This document shows, piece after piece, positions 25,815 through 36,543 of a DNA stretch of 64,000 bases; the stretch's first letter is position 1, and every line of letters starts with the position of its first letter. A model generated the notes under the pieces. It ran no database searches and was not told the origin of the DNA. It saw nothing but the letters and a program-made list of their open reading frames with translations. This DNA comes from VBAS01 sp963773465 (lineage in GTDB: Bacteria; Bacteroidota; Bacteroidia; Chitinophagales; Chitinophagaceae), in assembly GCA_963773465.1 (NCBI GenBank), contig CAVZBF010000002.1:248001-312000 (forward strand). The letters run 5' to 3'. The translations under genes were made by a program, and so were the position numbers.

Positions 25815-27200
25815 ATGTCAGATTATCTTGGTGGAAATATAAGACAGCATTTTAGCTACTTGCTTGAAAGTGGCAATGAATCGGCTGCCCGCCAGTTTTT
25901 AGACCATCAGAATATAAGCGAAGTAGCAGATCTTATAAATGAATTTCCGGACCAGGAAGCCTACATCATCACTCACATGAGTGTTCACCGGGCAGCAAGT
26001 GTGTTTAAGATCCTTGATCTCTCTGCCCAAAAACAAATTATTCGTGAACTGCCTCCTTATAAAACCGCTGAATTGCTCAATACACTTTCACCTGATGACC
26101 GAACAGATTTTCTGGAAGAGTTGCCGAGCAATGCAGTTCGTGAATTGATAAAGCTGCTTGAACCCGAAGAAAGAAAAACCACGCTTTCATTATTGGGTTA
26201 TCCTGAAGATAGTATCGGACGTTTGATGACACCGGATTATGTTTATGTGTATCCTCAGAATACCGTCGAAGAAGTATTTACCACTATTCGTAAACATGGC
26301 AAAGACAGTGAAACCATCAATGTGATTTATGTGATCAATGAAAAAGGTGAATTGCTCGATGATATACGCATCCGTGATTTTATTTTAAGCCAGCCAGATA
26401 AAAAAGTATCGGATCTTATTGATAATCGGGTCACTTCACTGAATGCGTATGATGACCAGGAAAAAGCCAGTGAGATTTTTAAAAGAGAAAACCGTGTGGC
26501 GTTGCCCGTAGTAAGTAACAGTAATAAATTACTTGGAATAGTCACCATCGACGATATACTTTGGGTAGCCGAAGAAGAATTCAGTGAAGACATGCAAAAG
26601 ATGGGAGGTACTGAAGCATTGGAGCAACCTTATCTTGAAGTGCCATTGCATAAATTATACAGGAAAAGAATTATCTGGTTGCTGATATTGTTTGTTGGCG
26701 AGACACTCACGATAGCGGCTATGTCAAATTTCCAGGAAACATTGGAGCAGGTGCTTGTGCTTTCTACTTTTATTCCATTGATCATTTCAAGTGGTGGTAA
26801 CAGCGGCTCGCAAGCTGCCACGCTGATCATACAGGCAATGGCGCTTGGCCAGGTTGAACTAAAAGATTGGTGGCGGATCGCCAGCAGGGAAATTATCTCC
26901 GGATTACTAATGGGAACAACACTTGGCATCATCGGATTTTTTTTAGTGTATGGCGGTTATCATGTATTCGGATTATTTGGAGAACATTTTATCCGCATTG
27001 GTTTTGCCATTGGCTTTGCTGTTGTTGGCGTAGTGATATGGGGCACAATAATGGGTTCAATGCTTCCGCTTTTATTAAAAAGACTTGGCGCCGATCCTGC
27101 CGTATCCTCTACTCCATTTATTGCCACATTGGTTGATGTAACGGGTTTATTAATTTATTTCGGTACTGCATTTCTTTTACTTAAAGGTGTGTTGTTATAA
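25815..27200 (+). CDS. mgtE: magnesium transporter MgtE
   Basis: A 461-residue Mg2+ channel/transporter. The cytosolic N domain is residues 1-125 (with ILDLSAQKQIIRELPPYKTAELLNTL), a CBS pair spans about 130-255 (MTPDYVYVYPQNTVEEVF; NRVALPVVSNSNKLLGIVTIDDI), and five membrane helices follow from about 285. The pore signature is FIPLIISSGGNSGSQAATLIIQAMALGQ, and the late acidic pore segment is RLGADPAVSSTPFIATLVDVTGLLIYF. Intact and of normal length. Divergent from the SET gene with a 60-bp shared promoter region. Confidence 0.95.
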   Translation: MSDYLGGNIRQHFSYLLESGNESAARQFLDHQNISEVADLINEFPDQEAYIITHMSVHRAASVFKILDLSAQKQIIRELPPYKTAELLNTLSPDDRTDFLEELPSNAVRELIKLLEPEERKTTLSLLGYPEDSIGRLMTPDYVYVYPQNTVEEVFTTIRKHGKDSETINVIYVINEKGELLDDIRIRDFILSQPDKKVSDLIDNRVTSLNAYDDQEKASEIFKRENRVALPVVSNSNKLLGIVTIDDILWVAEEEFSEDMQKMGGTEALEQPYLEVPLHKLYRKRIIWLLILFVGETLTIAAMSNFQETLEQVLVLSTFIPLIISSGGNSGSQAATLIIQAMALGQVELKDWWRIASREIISGLLMGTTLGIIGFFLVYGGYHVFGLFGEHFIRIGFAIGFAVVGVVIWGTIMGSMLPLLLKRLGADPAVSSTPFIATLVDVTGLLIYFGTAFLLLKGVLL

Positions 27201-27450
27201 GGCAAAAGAACCAAATATCAAGAACCAAAAAATAAAAAATAAATTAAGATTCAATTTTTAAATCATATTTCGGATTTGTTTATTGGATTTTATTTGGGAT
27301 TTGGAATTTGTTTCCTGGAAATTGCGTTTAATATAATAATCATCGTATCAGTTCCTTTTTGCTATCTGGGCATTTTTGTGCAATTTCGTTTTTTGCAACC
27401 GTTCAATCGTTTGCCATTATCCAATAAATGATAAAATCTAACCTAATCTT

Positions 27451-29298
27451 ATGTGTGGAATAGTTGGTTACACCGGCCCCAGGGAAGCTTACCCCATCAT
27501 TATAAAAGGACTTAAACGACTGGAATACCGCGGCTACGACAGCACCGGCGTTGCATTAATGAATGGCGGTCTTAATGTTTACAAGAAAAAAGGGAAAGTA
27601 GCGGAGCTGGAAGAAACATTAGTTGGTGAAAATCTTGCATGCACATATTGGCATTGGCCATACCCGCTGGGCCACACATGGCGAGCCAAGCGACCGCAAT
27701 GCTCATCCGCATGTATCTGCCAGTGGCAAACTGGCCATGATCCATAATGGCATCATTGAAAATTATGCGCAGCTAAAACAGGAACTCGTTTCAAAAGGTT
27801 ACAGCTTTAAAAGTGATACCGATACCGAAGTATTATTGAATTTTATTGAAGAAATAAAAAAGAATAACCAATGTAATCTTGGAAGAAGCAGTGCGTATTG
27901 CATTAAAAAGTGTAACCGGTGCTTATGTTATTTTATTGATTGATGAAGATGATCCCGATACAATCATTGCAGCAAGAAAAGGAAGCCCGTTGGTTATTGG
28001 TATTGGCAAAGGAGAACATTTTCTTGGTTCCGATGCTTCGCCGATGCTTGAATACACCAAAGAAGTGGTGTATGTAAACGATTATGAAATGGCAATTGTA
28101 AAGCCGGATGAACTGATCTTAAAAAATCTGGGCAATGAAAAACTAACTCCTTATGTACAAAAGCTCGATATGGAACTGGCAGCTATTGAAAAAGGCGGTT
28201 ATGATCATTTCATGCTGAAAGAAATATTTGAACAGCCGCAAACTATTTATGATTGCTTGCGCGGAAGATTAGATGCAGACAGCAGGAACGATCACAATGA
28301 GCGGCGTTGAAGACAATATGCTGAACAAATCAAAAAATGCCAACCGGATTATTATCATTGCCTGCGGCACAAGCTGGCATGCAGGCTTGGTTGCTGAATA
28401 TATTTTTGAAGAACTATGCCGAATTCCTGTTGAAGTTGAATATGCATCTGAATTCCGGTATCGCAATCCTGTTATTCATCAAGGTGATGTGATCATTGCA
28501 ATTTCACAAAGCGGTGAAACTGCAGATACACTTGTTGCCATTGAAAAAGCAAAAGCAACAAGGTGCTTTTATTTTTGGTGTTGTAAATGTTGTTGGTTCA
28601 TCCATTGCCCGGACATCACATGCCGGTGCATATACACATGCAGGCCCTGAAATCGGTGTGGCAAGTACAAAAGCTTTTACCGCACAACTGGCCGTATTAA
28701 CAATGATGGCATTAAAAATTGCAAAGCAAAAAGGAACGCATTGATGAAGAACGTTACATGCATTTGTTGCAATGAACTGCATGATATTCCGGAAAAAGTT
28801 GCCGAAGTATTGAAATCAGCTGAACAAATTAAACAGCTTGCAGAAAAATATAAAGATGCAAGAGATTTTCTTTATCTCGGCCGCGGTTATAATTTTCCGG
28901 TAGCACTGGAAGGCGCATTGAAACTGAAAGAAATTTCCTATATACATGCAGAAGGTTATCCTGCAGCAGAAATGAAACATGGCCCGATTGCATTGGTTGA
29001 TGAAAACTTCCCGTTGTATTTGTTGCAACAAAAGATACTTATCATGAAAAAGTAGTAAGCAATATGCAGGAAATAAAAGCAAGAAAAGGAAAAGTGATTT
29101 CGGTGATCACTGAAGGTGATGATCATTCTGCGTCTCTTTCTGAATCGATGTAATGGTCGTGCCTGCAGCTGATGAAATTGTTGCACCGATGCTAAGTGTG
29201 ATTCCATTGCAGTTGCTGGCTTATTATATTGGCGTGCATGAAAGGTTATGATGTAGATAAGCCAAGGAATTTGGCGAAAGAGTGTAACGGTGGAATAA
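27451..29298 (+). pseudogene. glmS: glutamine-fructose-6-phosphate transaminase (isomerizing), frameshifted
   Basis: Makes glucosamine-6-phosphate for peptidoglycan and LPS. It starts MCGIVGYTGPREAYPIIIKGLKRLEYRGYDS, with Cys2 as the glutaminase nucleophile. Further pieces in other frames are IGHTRWATHGEPSD, DTDTEVLLNFIEEI, FMLKEIFEQPQTIYDCLRGR, IIACGTSWHAGLVAEY, ISQSGETADTL, GPEIGVASTKAFTAQL and, at the end, DVDKPRNLAK then SVTVE with TAA at 29296-29298. At least seven indels separate them. The repaired length (about 615 residues) is normal. An essential gene, so sequence error is the likely cause. The 250-bp gap before it contains only AT-rich inverted repeats. Confidence 0.88.
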
Positions 29299-29385
29299 AG
29301 CCCTCTGTCTCGCCTAAAGCGGATGACTTAGATTAGAAATTCCTTACCTTAAGAACAGCTCTTTATTATATAAATGATATTTATG

Positions 29386-29457
29386 TTACCAACTGACATT
29401 GCTACTATGTAGCTTTCTGTTGCGTCGCACTCTTGTACTATAACAATTCTATTCAAC
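29386..29457. repeat. interspersed repeat copy downstream of glmS
   Basis: Minus-oriented copy of the 65-bp family: CATTGCTACTATG... then GTTGCGTCGCACTCTTGTAC and CAATTCTATTCAAC. It lies in the 205-bp gap before the DUF4954 gene. A degenerate GTCTCGCCTAAAGCGGATGAC hairpin lies just before it at 29307-29327. Confidence 0.75.
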
Positions 29458-29503
29458 AATTATCCTGTGCCTCAACAAATAATCAATAACAGCACCCAGA
29501 AAC

Positions 29504-31710
29504 ATGAGTGAAATAAAGAAAAAACCAATCAGCTCTCTCGGATATAATTTTATTGCAAAAGAATTTATTCCAAAAGGGAAAGATGAATATTATCTGCGCA
29601 ATATTCAAAACAGGAGCGGCATCGCTTATCGCCGGTTAACAAAAGCAGAGATCAAAGCGCTGGAACAAAACAATAATACTTCTGATGACTGGAGCAAAAT
29701 ATTGGTGTCAGATCCATTTGATCACAAGCTGGTCAAGAATTGTAATTTTTTTGGCCTGGTCCGCATCGGGAAATTGGAACCTGTTTTTTTGGAATTTCAT
29801 AATATCCGTCTGCAGGTAGGTCTTTACAACAGCACTATTGTCAGTTGTGATTTTGGCGACAATGTTGTGATCAATAATGTTAATTACATGAGCCATTATA
29901 TTATCGGCAACGAAGTGATAATTGTAAATGTGAATGAACTGGCAACAACCGATCATTCAAAATTTGGAAATGGGATAATAAAAGAAGGCGAAAAGAAAAT
30001 ATCCGGATCTGGCTGGAAGTATGTAATGAAAATGCCGGTCGCAGTATAATTCCTTTCAATGGAATGCTGCCCGGTGATGCATGGCTTTGGAGCCGCTATC
30101 GCGATGATGAAGCATTGATGAAAAAATTCAAACAGTTCACTGAAAAAAAGTTTGATAAAAAAAGAGGTTACTATGGAAAGATCGGTGACGGCACAGTAAT
30201 AAAAAATTGCAAGATCATTAAAGATGCATGGATCGGCAGTGAAGCCTATATAAAAGGTGCAAATAAATTAAAAAATCTTACGATCAATTCCGGCACCGAA
30301 GGAAAAACACAGATCGGTGAAGGTTGTGAATTGGTAAATGGAATAATTGGTTTTGGCTGCCGGATTTTTTATGGTGTAAAAGCTGTTCGTTTTATTATGT
30401 CCGATCATTCGCAGTTAAAGTATGGGGCAAGGCTGATCAATTCTTATCTCGGTTACAATTCCACTATTTCCTGTTGTGAAGTGTTGAACTCACTTATCTT
30501 TCCGGCGCATGAACAACATCACAACAATTCATTTTTATGTGCTGCATTGGTATTAGGACAAAGCAATATGGCAGCCGGAGCCACGATAGGTTCAAATCAT
30601 AACAGCCGTGCCGCAGATGGAGAAATAATTGCAGGCCGCGGATTCTGGCCAGGGCTATGTGTAAGTTTGAAACATAATTCCAGGTTTGCATCGTTTACCA
30701 TCATTGCAAAAGGTGATTATCCTGCTGAATTAAATATTCCAATTCCGTTTTCTCTAATAAATAATGATGTAGCGAATGACAAGCTGGTAATAATGCCGGC
30801 CTATTGGTTCATGTATAATATGTATGCACTTGCCAGAAACGAAGAAAAATATGAGGCAAGAGATAAACGGCAAAATAAAGCCCAGCATATCGAATATGAT
30901 TTTTTGGCGCCTGATAGTGTGAATGAAATTTTTGACGCTATTCGTTTACTTAAAAAATATACGGGCAAGGCATTTGCAAAAAAACAAAACAAAAAAATTG
31001 ATGAAAATGGATGGGTCTCTCTTGGAGGAAATTTACTTGAAACAAAAGACCGCATACTGGACGAACTGGAAATACTGGCTGAAGAATTTGAAAATGCAGG
31101 GAGAAAAGTTCAGCTTACAAAAGTGCAACAAGCCTATACGATTTTTAAAGAGCTATTGGTGTATTATGGTGTCAATCAACTGCTGCATCTTGCATGGAGA
31201 AATAAGACCAATGATTGGGATAAATTTTATGAAACGTTACCGCTGAGAGCAAGAAGAAGCAATTGGTTAAATATCGGCGGACAATTATTTCCGCAACCTG
31301 TTGTCAATACTTTTAAAAAAGAGATCAACTCCGGCAAAATAAAAAGCTGGGACGATGTACATGCTTTTTATACAATCAATGCACAAATTTATCCCGAACA
31401 AAAACTACAGCATGCTTTTGCATCTTTATTGGAGATCCTGCAAATAAAAGCGACGGGGTTTGATAAGAAATTATTTAAAGGGCTGGTGCAGCAGGCACTC
31501 GCCACCCGCGAATGGATGGTAAAAGGAATTTTTGAATCACGGGCAAAAGATTATCATAATCCATTCCGAAGAATGGTTTATGATAATCGTAAACAGATGG
31601 AAACGGTGACCGGCAAACTGGATGAAAACGGTTTCATTAAAAAGAAGATTGCCGAAATGAAAGACTACCGTGAAAAAACAAAGACCTTACAAAAAAAATT
31701 CAAACTCTGA
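29504..31710 (+). pseudogene. DUF4954 family protein, one frameshift
   Basis: The first frame (29504-30049) carries SGIAYRRLTKAEIKALEQN and LVKNCNFFGLVRIGKLEP. The second (30064-31710) carries FNGMLPGDAWLWSRYRD and hexapeptide-type repeats (IGDGTVIKNCKIIKDAWIG, IGEGCELVNGIIGFGCRI), then a helical C-terminal third. Reading across the break in the other frame from about 30012 gives EVCNENAGRSIIPFNGMLPGD, so a single indel separates them. The left-handed beta-helix resembles sugar acyl- or nucleotidyltransferases, but DUF4954 has no known activity. About 735 residues when joined. Confidence 0.8.
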
Positions 31711-32205
31711 TCATTTAATATTCCTGCTTGTAAAAGGGTAATAGGTTGCTGCAAAACCAGCCTGGTAACAGACCGTATAAAACAAAAGATCATACACATA
31801 GTGCTTAAATGGCTTTTTACCTTCTCCTATTTTTATGATCAAGGCGGACATCAGCGCAGACTTGTGTATGAAATTATTTAAGTGATATTGATCTGTAACC
31901 ATCACAAAAAGTGAAGTCGATAAAAAGAATTTTGCTCCGTTATCCGGGTTACCGCCTTCATATTTGTTCCTCCAGCTCACTTGCGGATCAAACCATTGTT
32001 TATTGGCCCCGGGAAATGTTTTCTCAAAACTTTTATAATTGAACTGAAGTGTTTCATTAAACCCTTTTGCTGCACCGCTAACAACTATAAGACCACCGGT
32101 AAGGATCTTGTTTTTATCAATCTTCCATTTGGGTTTATCCGGTTTTTTTTCCTGGGCTTGTAAGGAAAATGAAGCCAGCAGTAAGAGTACAGAAATAAAT
32201 CTCAT
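31711..32205 (-). CDS. small exported/membrane protein of unknown function
   Basis: A 164-residue protein with a signal peptide (MRFISVLLLLASFSLQAQ) and a lysine-rich start to the mature part. Two or three moderately hydrophobic segments follow (ILTGGLIVVSGAAKGF, HKSALMSALIIKIG, YVYDLLFYTVCYQAGFAATYY). It resembles small Bacteroidota periplasmic or integral outer-membrane hypotheticals. I recognise no motif. It ends two bases after the convergent DUF4954 gene stops. The 265 bp between its start and the der stop hold nothing I can identify. Confidence 0.65.
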   Translation of the reverse strand: MRFISVLLLLASFSLQAQEKKPDKPKWKIDKNKILTGGLIVVSGAAKGFNETLQFNYKSFEKTFPGANKQWFDPQVSWRNKYEGGNPDNGAKFFLSTSLFVMVTDQYHLNNFIHKSALMSALIIKIGEGKKPFKHYVYDLLFYTVCYQAGFAATYYPFTSRNIK

Positions 32206-32470
32206 AAAAAAGTTTTAGTTGTAACTGAAATAATTTTTTCAGCGATCCTTTGTTTTTCTTTAAGGATATACAATCAATGATTTTTTATGAGGATGTCAGG
32301 ACGGAAAATTTGCGATTGGGATAATGGAGAAATTTGTAATCAGTGAGGGTAAAGCAACTGTTAAATTAAAACCTCAGTTGCAGATAATGAAATAATGAAG
32401 AAAAAAAATTCTCAAACAGGTAGATTTACTATCTGATGCATAAGCCTTCGGCCATCCTTTCAAATGGATT

Positions 32471-33789
32471 TTATTTTTTCCGGAAGAATAACCGGATCGG
32501 AACCCCTTTGAAATTAAAATTTTCCCGGAGCTGGTTCTCGAGATAATTTTTATACGGCTGCTTTATATCATCAGGGAAATTGCAGAAAAATGCAAATGAA
32601 GGAACAGCGGTTGGCAACTGGGTGACATATTTTATTTTTACAGGATGCCCTCTTACTACCGGCGGATGATAGGATTCGATCGCTTTCAGAATAACTTCAT
32701 TCAGTTGCGAAGTGGGAATCTTTCTTTTTTTGCTTTCCGTATACTTCCAACGCAATTTCAATCGCTTTAAATATCCTTGTTTTTTCTTTTGCAGAAATAA
32801 ACAGTATCGGCACATCAGTAAAAGGCGCCAGTCTTTTGCTTCAGCATGATCTTCATAATCCCGCGCCGTATTGGTTTCCTTTTCTACCAGGTCCCATTTA
32901 TTTACCAGCACCACAACACCTTTTCCTTTTTTTGCAGCAAGACTGAAAATATTTAGATCCTGTGCAGTACACTCCTTTATCAGCATCAATCAAAATAAGA
33001 CATACATCGGCTTCATCCATTGCTTTAATTGCACGGATCACGGAATAAAATTCAAGGTCTTCATGCACTTTTGCTTTTCGGCGGATACCCGCCGTATCTA
33101 TCAATACAAATTCTTTTTGAAAAAGATTATAATGTGTATGGATCGTATCTCTTGTTGTGCCGGCAATATCACTCACAATGGTTCGCTCCTGCCCGATCAA
33201 TGCATTTAATAAAGATGATTTACCAACATTAGGCTGACCAATAATCGCAAACTTTGGAATCGAATCTGAATTCTCTGCTGCATCAGCATCATCAGCAGGG
33301 ATCAATTCGGTAATAGCATCCAGCAATTCGCCGGTACCACTTCCGCTGACAGACGAAATAAAAAAGATCTTGTCAAACCCAAGACTATAAAATTCTGAAG
33401 CTTCCAGCAATCTTTCATTGTTATCAACTTTATTCACAACTAGAAAAACAGGTTTTGTACTCCTGCGCAACATACTGGCCATCGCATCATCAAGATCGGT
33501 AATACCGGTTGCCGCATCCACCATAAAAATAATGGCATTGGCTTCTTCAATGGCAATCAGCAACTTGCTTTCTTATTTCTTTTTCAAAAACATCATCGCT
33601 GCCAGGAACAAATCCACCGGTATCAATCACATTGAAACTTTTTCCATTCCAATCGGCGATACCATACTGCCTGTCACGTGTCACACCGCTTACATCATCA
33701 ACGATAGCTTTGCGCTGCTCAAGCAAGCGGTTAAAGAAAGTGCTTTTTCCCACATTCGGTCTTCCTATTATTGCTACTGTAAATCCCAT
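32471..33789 (-). pseudogene. der: ribosome-assembly GTPase Der (EngA), frameshifted
   Basis: Double G-domain GTPase of 50S maturation. G domain 1 has AIIGRPNVGKSTFFNRL, DTGG and (after a shift) NKVDN. G domain 2 has AIIGQPNVGKSSLLNALIG, IAGTTRDT, DTAGIRRK and NKWDLVEKE. The KH-like C-terminal domain ends KNYLENQLRENFNFKGVPIRLFFRKK. Breaks are near 33550, 32950, 32850 and 32750. The summed length of about 440 residues is normal. Essential, so the breaks are probably errors. Confidence 0.87.
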
Positions 33790-33873
33790 AAAACCCTAAA
33801 TCCCTAAAGGGACGTTTAGACTCTGATAAATTTTGTTTACTAATCTTTATACTCTTTAAAATGAAAATAGTAC

Positions 33874-33913
33874 GATAAACCTAAGTTCCCCTTTTAGGGT
33901 CAGGGTTCGGTTT
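33874..33913. repeat. fragment of composite repeat between era and der
   Basis: ACCTAAGTTCCCCTTTTAGGGTCAGGG corresponds to the end palindrome of the composite repeat. A second small palindrome, CCCTAAATCCCTAAAGGGACG, lies at 33792-33814. No gene lies in the 120-bp gap. Confidence 0.6.
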
Positions 33914-34779
33914 AATAATATCCATATTCTTTTAACCAGATTTCATTATCTCTCCACTTATCTCTCACTTTCACAAAAGTTCTAAAAAAACTTTTTGCTG
34001 AAAAAATCTTCAATTGACTTTCTTGATTCGGTGCCGAGTCTTTTTATCATCTTGCCGCCTTCACCAAGTATAATTGCTTTCTGTGTTTCTCGTTGCACAA
34101 TTATATCAGCACCAATCTTTATCAATGTTGTTTTTTCTTTGAACTCATTTACCACGACAGTAGTCTGATAGGGAATTTCATCGCCAAATAGTTCATAAAT
34201 TTTTTCCCTTATCAATTCTGCCACAAAAAATCTTGTTGGCAGATCAGATATTTCATCTGTATCAAAAAATGGTTCGCCTTCAGGCAAAAATTCAAGTATC
34301 TCTTTTAAAAACTTCTTTTTATTGATACCACTTGTTGCTGAGATCGTAACCGTTTTTTTGCAATAAGATTTATCTGAAAAAAATCAACCGCCTCTTTTAT
34401 TTTTTCCTGGCTCGCCCTGTCAATTTTATTTATGACAACAATTGCCGGTACTTTCAATTTTAAAGAACTGAAAATCGTATCACACTCTTCCAAATTCTCA
34501 TTTACATCCACGATCAATAAGGCCACATCGGCATCTTCCAATGAATTCTTTAACTGCCCCCATCATTTTTTCATGCAGTTTATATTTCGGTTCGATGATG
34601 CCGGGAGTATCAGAAAAAACAATTTGGTAATCTTTTTCAGTCAATATCCCTTTAATGCGATGCCTTGTTGTTTGCACTTTGGGAGAAACAATAGCCAGCT
34701 TTTCTCCCATCAATGCATTGAGCAAAGTGCTTTTGCCCGCATTGGGTTTACCAAAAATATTTACAAAGCCTGATTTCAT
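33912..34779 (-). pseudogene. era: GTPase Era, frameshifted
   Basis: 16S rRNA-binding GTPase. The start at 34779 gives MKSGFVNIFGKPNAGKSTLLNALMG (G1), followed by QTTRHRIKGI (G2), SDTPGIIEPKYKLHEKM (G3) and VINKIDRASQEK (G4). The C-terminal KH domain has AELIREKIYELFGDEIPYQT and IILGEGGKMIKRLGTESRKSIE. Reading past a shift near 33994 continues as RTFVKVRDKWRDNEIWLKEYGYY, with TAA at 33912. Breaks near 34540, 34300 and 33994. About 289 codons, a typical length. Essential, so errors are suspected. Confidence 0.85.
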
Positions 34780-34880
34780 TGAAATGCTTATAGCTGCAAG
34801 CCACAAGCCAATAGCGAAGAAATTGAGGAGGTAATCAAATTCTATTGCCAGGGTCTGTGCCTGCAATGAATAAAAAATTT

Positions 34881-34902
34881 AAAAGCCTCATTCAGAGGCT
34901 TC
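34881..34902 (-). terminator. terminator of the tRNA-fMet gene
   Basis: AAGCCTC (34883-34889) / GAGGCTT (34895-34901) with a 5-nt loop. On the minus strand it continues into TTTTAAATTTTTT. It lies 6 bp past the tRNA 3' end. Confidence 0.75.
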
Positions 34903-34907
34903 TGTTG

Positions 34908-34979
<72 letters not shown>

Positions 34980-35023
34980 ATATGGAGCGCAAAGGTATGG
35001 GTTGATGCCTTACTATCCAAAAC

Positions 35024-35056
35024 AAAAAGCATCCACTTTCGCAGATGCTTTTCTTT
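35024..35056 (-). terminator. terminator of the DUF2807 gene cluster
   Basis: AAAAGCATC (35025-35033) / GATGCTTTT (35044-35052) with a 10-nt loop. On the minus strand it reads into TTTTTGTTTT. It sits 20 bp downstream of the last DUF2807 stop and upstream of the tRNA. Confidence 0.75.
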
Positions 35057-35071
35057 GTTACCCTTTATGTG

Positions 35072-35794
35072 TTACGACTTACGAGAGACGTTGCTTGCTC
35101 CACTTGTCTTTATGTCACGGATCAATCCTTCGCCCTTAAATCTTACGCTGCTTGCGCCGCTTGCATGTGCACTCAATTCTTTATTTACGGTAATGGCTAC
35201 TGAAGATGCTCCTGTAGCTCTTGCATCGCAATAATTAGTAACCATCTCAAAACCTTTAAAATCGCTGGCACCGCTTGCTTCCACTTTCAGATCAGCAGCA
35301 TTACCTGAAATTGTAGCATCTGATGCACCGCTGATATCGACATTCAATTTTTTTGCATCTATTTTTCCTTTCATGTTACTTGCGCCTGATAAATTGACAA
35401 CAAGTTCTTCAGCCGAAAGTCCTTCTTCAAAAAATACATCGCATGCTCCGCTAACATCAAGCTTATCTATTTTTTTTACCGAGATATATGCTTTTAATCT
35501 TTGTCTATCGCCTTTCAATGCATTCCAGAATTTTTTATCGTTCTCAAAGCGGATGATCAATACACCATTCTCCACTTTGGTGATGATCTTTTCTTTGTAT
35601 TCAGGCTTTGACGCACTGATTGCTACAGCATCTTCACCACCCTGGGATATGTACACTTCAAAAGCATTCGATACTCTGATAGCATGAAAGCTGCCTACGG
35701 CTCTTGCCTCGGCATTGGGGTCATTAATTGTTTTTTGTGCAAACAGGGCCGCACTCACTAACATCGTCATCAACATCACTTGTATCTTTTTCAT
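35072..35794 (-). CDS. DUF2807 (GIN-type adhesin head) protein, SGAS variant
   Basis: A 240-residue exported protein with signal peptide MKKIQVMLMTMLVSAALFAQ. DUF2807 begins at VGSFHAIRVSNAFEVYISQG. The C-terminal half is a beta-solenoid-like series in which nearly every turn carries S-G-A-S (DVSGACDVFF, NLSGASNMKG, DISGASDATISG, EASGASDFKG, HASGASSVRF, KTSGASNVSRKS). Third of three tandem paralogues. The neighbouring copy carries SGGSD at the same turns and the first copy TG/NTGG. Export to periplasm or surface is expected. Function is unknown. Confidence 0.88.
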   Translation of the reverse strand: MKKIQVMLMTMLVSAALFAQKTINDPNAEARAVGSFHAIRVSNAFEVYISQGGEDAVAISASKPEYKEKIITKVENGVLIIRFENDKKFWNALKGDRQRLKAYISVKKIDKLDVSGACDVFFEEGLSAEELVVNLSGASNMKGKIDAKKLNVDISGASDATISGNAADLKVEASGASDFKGFEMVTNYCDARATGASSVAITVNKELSAHASGASSVRFKGEGLIRDIKTSGASNVSRKS

Positions 35795-35818
35795 GAGCTG
35801 TTTTATTTATAGATAAAT

Positions 35819-36532
35819 TTATTTGCCTACTTTCTTAATGCTGCCGCCGCCGGTTTTAAGATCTCTTATTAATCCACTGCCTTTATAATATACATCACTG
35901 CCGCCACTCGCATGTGCAGTCAGCTCTTTATTTACCGTAACATGAACGTCACTGCCACCACTGGCGTCTACATTGCAAATATCTGCAGCAAAATCATACC
36001 CGCTGAAATCGCTGCCACCACTGGCATCAATCGTAAGTTTTGCAGCTCTACCGGAAATATTGACATCACTACCGCCGCTTGCATTTATTTTCAGATCATC
36101 TGATTCCACTTTTCCTTTGAAATCTGAACCACCTGAAATTTCCATATTCAATTTTGCAGTTTTAATTGTACCGTCAACAATAACATCAGAACCACCGGAC
36201 GCTTCTAATCCATCCAGGTTTTTAAAAGAAACATAGGCTCTTAGTTTACGATTGCTCCAGTCAATTCTTATATTGCTTTTCCAATCAAACCAGATCTTTA
36301 AAACGCCATCTTTTACTTCCGTTATTATTTTATCCCTGTATTCATCTTTTGAGGCACTGATAGCAACGGCCTCATCACCCTGGCTGAGGTAGAGATCAAT
36401 ACCGCCGGAAACTTCAATAGCATGGAAACCTGATACATTTCTTTTTTGTGCATTTGCATCGTTGATTTGTTTTTGAGCTGATGCAGTTGTGATCAACGCT
36501 GTCAAAACTAATAAGCTGAGAATTTTTTGCAT
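35819..36532 (-). CDS. DUF2807 (GIN-type adhesin head) protein, SGGSD variant
   Basis: A 237-residue paralogue with signal peptide MQKILSLLVLTALITTASAQ. The same fold landmarks appear as in its neighbours (VSGFHAIEVSGGIDLYLSQGDE; DKIITEVKDGVLKIWFDW), but the solenoid turns read SGGSD (LEASGGSDVIVD, EISGGSDFKG, NASGGSDVNISG, DASGGSDFSG, HASGGSDVYY). Aspartate after SGG at each turn forms a regular acidic ladder that could bind cations; that is inference. It starts 11 bp from the stop of the preceding paralogue and is 24 bp from the next, so all three are one transcript. Confidence 0.88.
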   Translation of the reverse strand: MQKILSLLVLTALITTASAQKQINDANAQKRNVSGFHAIEVSGGIDLYLSQGDEAVAISASKDEYRDKIITEVKDGVLKIWFDWKSNIRIDWSNRKLRAYVSFKNLDGLEASGGSDVIVDGTIKTAKLNMEISGGSDFKGKVESDDLKINASGGSDVNISGRAAKLTIDASGGSDFSGYDFAADICNVDASGGSDVHVTVNKELTAHASGGSDVYYKGSGLIRDLKTGGGSIKKVGK

Positions 36533-36543
36533 GACTATACTTT